Part shown: in pieces, positions 15,737-23,461 of the stretch
Layout of the letters: each line of letters starts with the position of its first letter
Position numbering within the stretch: position 1 is the first letter of the stretch
Assembly (NCBI GenBank): GCA_945787785.1
Contig: CALZIO010000015.1
Span: forward strand, 1 to 48,980
Reading direction: 5' to 3'
From: an uncultured Chromatiaceae bacterium
GTDB lineage: Bacteria; Pseudomonadota; Gammaproteobacteria; Tenderiales; Tenderiaceae
Length of the DNA stretch: 48,980 nucleotides
Translations under genes and position numbers: made by a program
The notes under the pieces: generated by a model
The model's input: the letters and a program-made list of their open reading frames with translations, nothing else
Told to the model about the DNA's origin: nothing
Database searches by the model: none

Positions 15737-18700
15737 CTACTTTGTAAACATCATCCCCAGCCGCTCGCCGATTTGCACTCGCGCACCTGATTCCATTTGT
15801 ACGCTTTCACCGATCGTAGTGTGCACTTCAGCGGTCACCTCACCGCCGGAAATATCAGCCACTTTACCTCTTACCATCGTGGCACCGGCAGATACCATAG
15901 ACACTGCCATTCCCACACGCACACGGGTTAAATCAGCCACCACGCGAATGAAACTACCCGGTCTCACCGTAACCGGCTCAGGCAGATAACCCGCGATCAA
16001 TTGATTCACCGGCGCATGACTGGCAGCCAGGATGGTCACCCGAATCAGGTCACTGATCATGTCGTGGGCATCACTGTATTTAGTATCAATACGTCCATAC
16101 AACCAATCTACCAACCGTTGCATGTTGTAACGTTCGGTATAGTCCATCTCACCGAAGCGCGGCAGACTATAAAGGTTGCGCAAATTCACAGCACTATCAA
16201 ACTGACTGAAACGTTCGGCCCAATCGAGACGAATACCTGCCGGTACGTCAGAAAAATTAACATAGAGACAAGTGGCCACCTTTGAGATCATGTCCATCTC
16301 GTTGGCAGCACGTTGACTTGCCCCCATGCGGCCGTGATTTCCATCGATCAGGTCACCGAGTGACACCACTTCAGGCACACGTTTAATCGATTCCTGCCAA
16401 CCAAAACGCTGAAACGCGGCCACATCAATTGCCATGGTCTTTTTGCGCTCGACCTGAATACGTTGTTGCGATTGCATCAGTGTGGCACCCAAGCCTTGCA
16501 TCAGTTTGTCCGGCACCTGAAAATTCATTTTCATAAATGGGTGCACGGTAATCTTCGATGTGGCCCGCTTCTTGGCACTGGAAAGCGTGACATGCAAGTC
16601 GGCAAGACGGCTAAGATGAGGCAGAATCAGATTAACGGCCTTGAACCACTTCATCGGCGCATCGCGTATCACATCGAGCATTGCCTCCAGTGCATCCGGT
16701 GCTTCAACCTCAGTTAGATCACACAGGGGTAACGGCTGATCGGAAAGATCCGGGTTAACATAATGCATGGGAACATCAAGACGTGGATCCACTGTACGAG
16801 GACGGCGGAACATCAGAAATTGCACTTGTGTCTGCAACACACGGTCACGCTTTTCATTTAAGGCATCGATCCGTGCTTGTTCCTCAGCCTTTAATGCCCG
16901 CGCCACAGATACATCGTGACGTGCTTCGGCCAACTCATCCCCAATCGTCTTTAAACGCACATCAGTTTTGCCGAGTTCTGTATTAATCTCAGAGATTGTG
17001 CTTTTGCATTGACTCAGGGCGCGACGATAAGCATGCACTCGTCCTTCAATCAAACGCAGAATGCCAACCACACTTTCCATAGCTTTAACACCCGCGTTAA
17101 AGTTGGCAGCCTCATCATCGGCATCATCAACCGGATCGAACTCACGATTAAGAACGCTCTCGAGTATTGTACTATCGGCACGGATATCTGAGAACTTGTT
17201 ATCACCAACGCCAGGGACAGCAATATCATCAATATTGATATCGGTATCCAGCAGATTACCGATCAACTCACCTTTTACCGCGACGCCCGCCATATAGGCG
17301 ACGTTGGCGCTGGATTCTTCCAGGCGCTCACCAACTGTCGCATTATTAAAAAACTGCACATTACCAATGAGTGGATTTTGCCCGCCTATCTCTTGGTATG
17401 TGGCTGTTTTAAAGAAATTGGCTGTACTGCCCTCTCCTTGCAACTGAGCTGTCAGCATGACCATTTCACTTTGGCCACCGAGCAGGTCGATATTACTTCC
17501 TTCAAGCAGAATATTAGTAGAACGTCTGCTCACCGATTCACTTTCAGTCCTGCCGAGTACAGCATCATTCAATTCACCAGATAGAAAACTGTTGCCGGAA
17601 GAAAAGGTACGGACAGCATTGGTACGAAGCAGGACATTGGTATTACCCCCCGTGCCATCTGTACTTGGCACATGAGTCACCGGGATAGTGCCGGGAGTCC
17701 CATCACCGCCATCTTTAGGCGTGGCGATTTTGATGCGCTGATAATAATTCGACAATTCATCCTTGGTCGCCACCGCCGAATCACCTTTGGCGATTTCTGC
17801 CAGCGCCGGTGAGGTAGCCAGTTTGGTACCCACTTCATTGCCAAGCATAAATTGTCTGACGCGATACATATCTGTGCGCAAGCGCAGAAAGCCAAACTCC
17901 ACTCTGTCATCGGCTTGATTAATCTTGCGTTGCAGGAAGTCGATGTACTCTTCGATACCAATCTCATCCAGTTTTGCCACCTCTTCATCTGACAAAGGTG
18001 TTTTGGTATCGAGATAATCACGTAATTCATCAAGAGCATCCACATCGTACTGCTCCATGCCAAATGGAATGGAAATTTTTTGATTACGCAACAAGGGTTT
18101 TTCAGTGGTGCCAAAACTGTCTTCTGTGTTCAGCAGCTCAACGCTGAAACTAAATTCTTCGGCAGCAATTGAATCGTTATGTGCCTGGATAGCGAGCACG
18201 TTTTCACCCTCGATGAAACGCCCTTTGAGTTCACCCAGTTCATAACGTCTTTCTTTCAACTCTTGTGATTGCTGCGCCGGTGCATTATGAAATGGCCGCG
18301 TGACATTGGCCGAACTGATAAAACGGCCATTGAGGTAGGCATAAAAACCACCATTGGTGGTCACAGTGATGGTATAACGATGCGCCTCTTCAATACTATC
18401 CAGATTAAAACGGTGCCGCAGAAACACAGTGACATAGTTACCCTGCATATCATCAAGCGTGGTACCCAGGCCACCTGTGCCATAACCGATTCTGGTAACT
18501 CCGCTATCCCAGTCCGTATCGTTAAAACTATTCTGAATCCAATTGCTTGGCGGTGATATTCGGCCCTTGAAAAATTGGCATGCATCTCCCCTTTTGACAA
18601 ACTTCTGTTCAAACTCGATTGCCTGCTCCAGGCTATCAATGGCGTTGGGGTCATCTGCACGATAAAGCAGTGGCCTGCCTTTGATTGCCTGATAAAGCGT

Positions 18701-19996
18701 AGAGGTCTTGTTGCGCACAATCAGTCGTCGGCCCAGCCATTGATCGCGTTCGGTGACAAAGCGCGCGATGACGCGATCAAATTCAGGATCAATCACTTCC
18801 ACCACCAGCAATTGCGGTTCGTAATGGTGCTGCGGTACTGGCACCAGTACTTCAACACGGTCCGGAGTATTCAAATCGAAAGGCAACAGACTGGCACTCT
18901 CTTCAATAGCCAAATCAAGTTGTTCGTAGGGAATGGCCAGGGCACGAATGCCATAGCTGAGTGGAAAAAAACGCTGCTTTTGTTCCCGAGGATTCATGGT
19001 CTCTTTTGGCAATACTCCGACGGGTGGCAAACGACGAAACTCCTGACCGGCATTCATGAAAGCTGGATTTAGACTGGGGTTATCCATCAGCCAGTCCACC
19101 AGGTGCTCGTTGAACTGTTCGAATTGAGCCTGCCACAAAAAGCGATTCCCGGCCGGCTGGATTGGCACATCATTACCCTTGGCCTCACCACCACGGCGCA
19201 CCACGGCGTTACGGTCGAGAAATTCGAAATCGAGTGTATTGTTCAAACCGATCAGCGCAATCGGCACACCCAACTCCATCCAGGGTAGATACTCACCCTC
19301 ACTCAGGCCGCGCTCGTAATCGAAGATGGCATGGGCAATGCGGTTGCGCAGCCACAGACCTGGCGAGGGCACCGGACCCAGTTTTGGGGTCCATGCATAC
19401 AGGGCCAGTCGACATCCATCCAACCATTGCCAGTTTTCGAAGGCTTCATCGGTAGGATCAAAGTCACAAGGATCGGTAGAGTCTTCCTGACCAAAATGTT
19501 CCACTGCCACTGGCTGTAATACCAACACCATGGCTGGAGGCAGTGGTCTGCCTGCGGCACGCAACTTTGCCAGCGTATCACCCAGCTTGTAGGCCCCTTC
19601 ACCTTGGCTACTGTCCCAATCCGCATCCAATATGGATGCTGGTGCATAGACACGCACATCATCCAACAAGGCCTGCTGATTACGATTAATGTTGACAATC
19701 TCACCGCTGGCGGCAATGCCCATTCCGGCGGCAATCTCTATTACCACCTTACTGTCGATGACTTCCGCATCTGCTTCAAGCCCCATCACGACACCCGGTG
19801 ATAAGGCCTGACCCAGTGTTGCTAAATGGCCAGCCCGGCTTTGTTGTTCCAGACGCAGGGCCGTGTGGGTCAGGGAACGGCCGGTAAAATATTCCAGCCG
19901 CTGACGCCAATCCACATCCGGGTAACGCTCAATCGTTGGCTGAACACTGAGTACTTGTTCGCCAAGGACAGGATCATCAATCGGAAAGACTTTCAT
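15737..19996 (-). CDS. Large fibre/baseplate-decoration protein (1419 aa)
   Basis: Residues about 30-110 hold a module also present in the two proteins encoded upstream: LRLEQQSRAGHL, then LSPGVVMGLE and a VIEIAAGMGIAASGEIV strand pair. Further parts align with the 645-aa neighbour: LRNRIAHAIFDYE...YLPWMELG...FLDRNAVVRR, and LPFDLNTPDRVEVLVPVPQHHY. Residues about 470-622 look like a galactose-binding jelly roll (DTDWDSGVTRIGYGTGG, YTITVTTNGGFYAYLNGRFI, GENVLAIQAHND), a fold often found in fibres that bind glycans. A coiled coil lies at about 985-1062. No signal peptide. GAGG lies five bases before the ATG, seven bases after the 645-aa gene. Probable role: outer appendage or target-binding fibre. 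Inferred. Confidence 0.65.
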   Translation of the reverse strand: MKVFPIDDPVLGEQVLSVQPTIERYPDVDWRQRLEYFTGRSLTHTALRLEQQSRAGHLATLGQALSPGVVMGLEADAEVIDSKVVIEIAAGMGIAASGEIVNINRNQQALLDDVRVYAPASILDADWDSSQGEGAYKLGDTLAKLRAAGRPLPPAMVLVLQPVAVEHFGQEDSTDPCDFDPTDEAFENWQWLDGCRLALYAWTPKLGPVPSPGLWLRNRIAHAIFDYERGLSEGEYLPWMELGVPIALIGLNNTLDFEFLDRNAVVRRGGEAKGNDVPIQPAGNRFLWQAQFEQFNEHLVDWLMDNPSLNPAFMNAGQEFRRLPPVGVLPKETMNPREQKQRFFPLSYGIRALAIPYEQLDLAIEESASLLPFDLNTPDRVEVLVPVPQHHYEPQLLVVEVIDPEFDRVIARFVTERDQWLGRRLIVRNKTSTLYQAIKGRPLLYRADDPNAIDSLEQAIEFEQKFVKRGDACQFFKGRISPPSNWIQNSFNDTDWDSGVTRIGYGTGGLGTTLDDMQGNYVTVFLRHRFNLDSIEEAHRYTITVTTNGGFYAYLNGRFISSANVTRPFHNAPAQQSQELKERRYELGELKGRFIEGENVLAIQAHNDSIAAEEFSFSVELLNTEDSFGTTEKPLLRNQKISIPFGMEQYDVDALDELRDYLDTKTPLSDEEVAKLDEIGIEEYIDFLQRKINQADDRVEFGFLRLRTDMYRVRQFMLGNEVGTKLATSPALAEIAKGDSAVATKDELSNYYQRIKIATPKDGGDGTPGTIPVTHVPSTDGTGGNTNVLLRTNAVRTFSSGNSFLSGELNDAVLGRTESESVSRRSTNILLEGSNIDLLGGQSEMVMLTAQLQGEGSTANFFKTATYQEIGGQNPLIGNVQFFNNATVGERLEESSANVAYMAGVAVKGELIGNLLDTDINIDDIAVPGVGDNKFSDIRADSTILESVLNREFDPVDDADDEAANFNAGVKAMESVVGILRLIEGRVHAYRRALSQCKSTISEINTELGKTDVRLKTIGDELAEARHDVSVARALKAEEQARIDALNEKRDRVLQTQVQFLMFRRPRTVDPRLDVPMHYVNPDLSDQPLPLCDLTEVEAPDALEAMLDVIRDAPMKWFKAVNLILPHLSRLADLHVTLSSAKKRATSKITVHPFMKMNFQVPDKLMQGLGATLMQSQQRIQVERKKTMAIDVAAFQRFGWQESIKRVPEVVSLGDLIDGNHGRMGASQRAANEMDMISKVATCLYVNFSDVPAGIRLDWAERFSQFDSAVNLRNLYSLPRFGEMDYTERYNMQRLVDWLYGRIDTKYSDAHDMISDLIRVTILAASHAPVNQLIAGYLPEPVTVRPGSFIRVVADLTRVRVGMAVSMVSAGATMVRGKVADISGGEVTAEVHTTIGESVQMESGARVQIGERLGMMFTK

Positions 19997-20003
19997 GGCC
20001 GCC

Positions 20004-21941
20004 TCATCCTCTAATTCTTCTATTAGTAATGCGCAGACCAGAGACCAGCGGCTGACTTACCACCGGACCTGTACGCAGAGTGGTATTGCTCACTGCCGCC
20101 TTTTCTTTAATCGCCTTGGTCACTTTTTCCAAGGCCGCGGCATCATTGCCACTGCCCACTTCTATCAGCTCATCAGCGAGCACCTTAAACTCTTTCTCCG
20201 GCAGGGTACGGCTCAGTTTGTCGAGTTCGGGTAACAGACCCGACTTGGTGACATTTTCTACTACGCGTGCATTACCGGTGAATGCATCATTGGTTTTTTC
20301 CAAGCGTGCCAGACCTTCACCAAAGTTGGGTTCACTGAAACGCTCGGCCACTTTCATCACGGCGATACTATCGACGGTCTCAGCTTTTTCCAGCTCAGTG
20401 ACTGCTGCGCGTACTGTGGCATCTGACCCTTTAAGCATCAGCGGTGAGGCCAGAAATGAAGTCAACTCGGCCGAGGCTGAAGTGGTGGCACGCCCTAACA
20501 AGGTATTGAAGCGTGTCTTCAAGTTAAGGCCTGTGACACGTTCTAATACATTATTTTCTACCACGGCCTCTTCGCTCTTCATCTCGATCGACCATGAAGT
20601 CACCTCGGCCTTGTAATGCAAATTACGGCGCCGTATAAACCATAGCTGGGTGTGTTTGCTCAGTTCATTGCGCCAAACGCTGTCGGCAGTCAACACTTCT
20701 GGCAGAATTGGACGAATAAGTCGCCGCGACATCAATTGGTTCAACGCGACTATCGGTTTGCGTTTGGCAATCATGCCGGGCTGGGCCGCCTGCAATTCGC
20801 GCGTCAGCGTCGGCAGGCTCTGACTCAGACTACGGAACTGATGCCGCGGCACTGGCATTACGACTAGTACCGAAGTGGATTCCTGCGCCTCACCGGTCAG
20901 CTCCAAATCCAACGGTGGCAACAGCATAGAGTCTTCCAACAGGGCCGGCAGTTCATCATCGGGCACAATGGAAAGCTCGACGTCCATCTCCGCAGGGAAA
21001 TAGTTGAATGAAAAGTCAGACCCATTAATACCGCTGGCAGGCATGGGCCCGGCCGGAGGTAATACAGAGAAATGTTCACTGGCGATAATGCGGCCGCCGC
21101 TTCCAAGGTTTTTTTGCAACTCATTTAACTGCACACTGTACTGACGCAGATGCGATGCGCGCAGTGGCCGTGGTGAAATACCGAGCCCCCAAACATTACG
21201 TTCGCGTTGGGCGATTTCGCGCCGTACCATGAACAGGTCCAACCATTTGAGGATACCGTGATCCAGCGCCAGCATTGCCAAAGGCAAAACATTCTCGGGC
21301 TGACCCTTGAGACTCTCTTCAAAAAAGATCTCTCGCGCAACCGCGCTGCGACGTTGTTCAAGTTCCGTGCCTGCACCAGCATCGGTATAAGGAATCAAGG
21401 TCACCGCCGTTGCTTCTATCACCGAGCCATCATGAACAGTGCGCGGCGCATCCACGTGAGTGGGATAAGAGGAAATGGGATTACCGGTGTACTCCACTGT
21501 CCGCAGAGCAACAATATAAAGCCCGGTACGGTTAAAGGGTGAAGCCTTGGGAATAGCCGAGATGCCGAAGCTGGCATCCAACTGCTGGCCTTCCGACACG
21601 GCGGCCAGGTCCACTGTCAGTTGTTCCGGCAATACCACCTGACTACCCGACGGTGTCAATCCATGACCGGCATCAATGATAATGGTGCGCGCCTTTTCGC
21701 TATGAGCGCGCACACCTAGACCCGTAATAACACCAAAGCCTGCAACGCGGCCATAATCACTCTGACGTGCTAGAAAATAATTCTGTTCTGCATTCAGCGC
21801 CTGGGCATCAAGAAAGCGGCCATCAAACCATAACGGACGGCGGCGGCGATCATCGGTGATGATAGTGCCCTTCCCTTTCCATTTCAGCAGTTCGGCAAGA
21901 TCGATTGTTTCGCGAGCCGGTCCTGTTTGAATTTTGTTCAT
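20004..21941 (-). CDS. Paralogue of the 1419-aa fibre-like protein (645 aa)
   Basis: Residues about 37-110 contain LWFDGRFLDAQALNAEQNYFLARQSDYGR, FGVITGLGV and IIIDAGHGLTPSGSQVV. This is the same F-x-G-x-x-L...EQ-x-Y...G-V-x-x-G-L layout as the flanking 1419- and 290-aa proteins. Mid-protein motifs VAREIFFEE...NVLPLAMLAL...LDLFMVRRE and LLPPLDLELTG...VLVVMPVPRHQF run parallel to the 1419-aa protein. The C-terminal 170 residues are helical with Ser/Thr/Ala-rich stretches. It lacks the jelly-roll domain. GAGGAG lies seven bases before the ATG. It is probably a structural partner of the larger protein at the baseplate. The family name is not known to me. Confidence 0.6.
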   Translation of the reverse strand: MNKIQTGPARETIDLAELLKWKGKGTIITDDRRRRPLWFDGRFLDAQALNAEQNYFLARQSDYGRVAGFGVITGLGVRAHSEKARTIIIDAGHGLTPSGSQVVLPEQLTVDLAAVSEGQQLDASFGISAIPKASPFNRTGLYIVALRTVEYTGNPISSYPTHVDAPRTVHDGSVIEATAVTLIPYTDAGAGTELEQRRSAVAREIFFEESLKGQPENVLPLAMLALDHGILKWLDLFMVRREIAQRERNVWGLGISPRPLRASHLRQYSVQLNELQKNLGSGGRIIASEHFSVLPPAGPMPASGINGSDFSFNYFPAEMDVELSIVPDDELPALLEDSMLLPPLDLELTGEAQESTSVLVVMPVPRHQFRSLSQSLPTLTRELQAAQPGMIAKRKPIVALNQLMSRRLIRPILPEVLTADSVWRNELSKHTQLWFIRRRNLHYKAEVTSWSIEMKSEEAVVENNVLERVTGLNLKTRFNTLLGRATTSASAELTSFLASPLMLKGSDATVRAAVTELEKAETVDSIAVMKVAERFSEPNFGEGLARLEKTNDAFTGNARVVENVTKSGLLPELDKLSRTLPEKEFKVLADELIEVGSGNDAAALEKVTKAIKEKAAVSNTTLRTGPVVSQPLVSGLRITNRRIRG

Positions 21942-21962
21942 CTTGATTCTCCTCGCTGAAGC

Positions 21963-22835
21963 CTATAGATCAGCAGTCACCTGGATATTTAGCCAACGCA
22001 CCAACGCATTTGCCGTTACTACAAATGGACGTATGTCATTTCTCACTTCGACTGTTTCAGTGGTACGCCGTGCAGGGCGCTGCCCTGCGGGAGCTTGATC
22101 AGCCGGTATCAACACCCGCGCTAAAAACAGTGAGCTGGTGTCCTGCCCTGGCACATGCTCTGGCAGCGGATCTATTCCTTGCAGCGTGCTATAGGCACTG
22201 CCTTCGCGCCAGGCGTTATAAATCGCATCCCGCAGATTGGCGGCATCAGTACCAAAATCGGGCCACTGTGGTTGAGGAACGGGCGGATTTGTTTCTTGCC
22301 GCAGGATCAATTCCATTTCAAAGCCATCACGCAGACGCGCAGCGGTGACACTATCAAAGGTGTCGAAGGCATCCGAAGCAAAGGCTGGGGTCTTGCCCCG
22401 CTCGCACACTACAAAGCGCACAAACAGATCAGCCGCAACACCTGAAGGTGAATCGGTCCATAGGCCGCCGATATCATGCCAGGCCTGACGTAATAACTGA
22501 GGTGACTGTGCCTCATACCACTCTGTCAGTTTGAGGCAACGTGGCTTAACCACTTCAATCATGCGTCCAAGCCGGTCTATGGCCAACCCAGGTTCAGTCA
22601 ATATTCGCTCTGATCTGGCAGGATTGGTCGCATCGGCCGCTTGTTCAGGTTCATAAATCACTTCCAGACCTGCCAGGGTGCCATGCCCCATGGCATAGGC
22701 CAGTGCACGCGCCAGACGGCTGCGATGATAATCCTGCTCGGCCTGAAAATCCTCCGCCCCCAACAACACACCGGTGGCGTAATTGACCCGGTCCGGGCCC
22801 TCTGGTAACGGCAATGAGTCTGCTTCTTTTGCCAT
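21963..22835 (-). CDS. Third member of the fibre/decoration family (290 aa)
   Basis: Near the N-terminus it has YATGVLLGAEDFQAEQDYHRSRLARAL followed by GHGTLAGLEVIYEP and PGLAIDRLGRMIEVV. Proteins with a G-x-x-L-x-x-x-D-F-x-x-E-Q-x-Y-x-x-x-R start recur in eCIS and other contractile-tail loci and in some surface proteins. Their structure is unknown to me. This is the shortest of three related consecutive genes (290, 645, 1419 aa). GGGAG lies eight bases before the ATG. There is no membrane segment or signal peptide. Likely a baseplate or fibre-anchoring subunit. Confidence 0.6.
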   Translation of the reverse strand: MAKEADSLPLPEGPDRVNYATGVLLGAEDFQAEQDYHRSRLARALAYAMGHGTLAGLEVIYEPEQAADATNPARSERILTEPGLAIDRLGRMIEVVKPRCLKLTEWYEAQSPQLLRQAWHDIGGLWTDSPSGVAADLFVRFVVCERGKTPAFASDAFDTFDSVTAARLRDGFEMELILRQETNPPVPQPQWPDFGTDAANLRDAIYNAWREGSAYSTLQGIDPLPEHVPGQDTSSLFLARVLIPADQAPAGQRPARRTTETVEVRNDIRPFVVTANALVRWLNIQVTADL

Positions 22836-22856
22836 AATAATTTCTCCCTACAAGGA

Positions 22857-23108
22857 TTAACCCGGTGGACGCCGAATGGTCGGCCCGCGCGTAATCACAG
22901 GGGTATCCACAAGCACACCACCCCCAACCGGCGTAATCGGCTCTCTGCCGCCAACAATCTTTACTTTGACCCGTGCTGCCTTACTTTGATTTCCACTTTG
23001 ATCCACTACCACCAACTGAAATGTATAGGTTCCAGCCGGCAGCCCGGCAGCTACCTGCAGTTGAGGTGTCTTGGTGGTGAATTTGCGTTTGCGCCTAAAG
23101 TCAGCCAT
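22857..23108 (-). CDS. Small protein carrying the second half of a PKD/Ig-like domain
   Basis: 83 residues. After a basic start (ADFRRKRKF) it reads LPAGTYTFQLVVVDQSGNQSKAARVKVKIV. This is the C-terminal half of a PKD or Ig-like fold: the G-x-Y-T-F-x-L-x-V-x-D-x-x-G-N-x-S strand pair plus a last strand. No N-terminal half is present in the protein. The 112-aa protein encoded just upstream ends with a matching first half. The last 30 residues are Gly/Pro/Arg-rich and probably unfolded. The ATG is 14 bases after the previous stop, in another frame, with a weak GGA site. Real by position and domain content. Function unknown. Confidence 0.7.
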   Translation of the reverse strand: MADFRRKRKFTTKTPQLQVAAGLPAGTYTFQLVVVDQSGNQSKAARVKVKIVGGREPITPVGGGVLVDTPVITRGPTIRRPPG

Positions 23109-23122
23109 GAATCAAATCCAGG

Positions 23123-23461
23123 TTATCGCACCATTTCCCAGGTAAAGCTGACGATTCTGCCGCCAATATCAACAGAGTTTTTACCATTCAGGATAAAACC
23201 GCGACCAAAGGGGATGCTGTTGTCATCCAATGGCCTGCCCTGATCATCACTCACCGTAAGCACTGCGGTTGGCGCCTGGCTATCAAGCACAATCAGCAAC
23301 ACCTTTGCCGGTGCTGAAACATTACCTGAATCATCTTCCACCTTAAGTCGAAAGGTGTGACTACCCACCTTGAGTTTTTCATTGGGCATAGTAATGGTAA
23401 GCGTCGCATCAGTTGTCTTGATGGGATTGGCTCTGATGTCTTCAAGTGTCTTGGTTGTCAT
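23123..23461 (-). CDS. Small protein with two PKD/Ig-like half-domains
   Basis: 112 residues. The N-terminal part, LKVGSHTFRLKVEDDSGNV and the following strand, is the second half of a PKD-like domain. After QAPTAVLTVSDDQG the protein starts a new one (FILNGKNSVDIGGRIVSFTWEM) and stops right after the conserved Trp strand. It therefore appears to complete the domain begun at the end of the 844-aa protein and to begin the domain completed by the 83-aa protein. Its ATG overlaps the upstream TAA (TAATG), in a different frame, with AAGGAG seven bases before the start. This coupling favours equal amounts of the two proteins. No signal peptide. Likely baseplate-associated by position. Confidence 0.75.
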   Translation of the reverse strand: MTTKTLEDIRANPIKTTDATLTITMPNEKLKVGSHTFRLKVEDDSGNVSAPAKVLLIVLDSQAPTAVLTVSDDQGRPLDDNSIPFGRGFILNGKNSVDIGGRIVSFTWEMVR

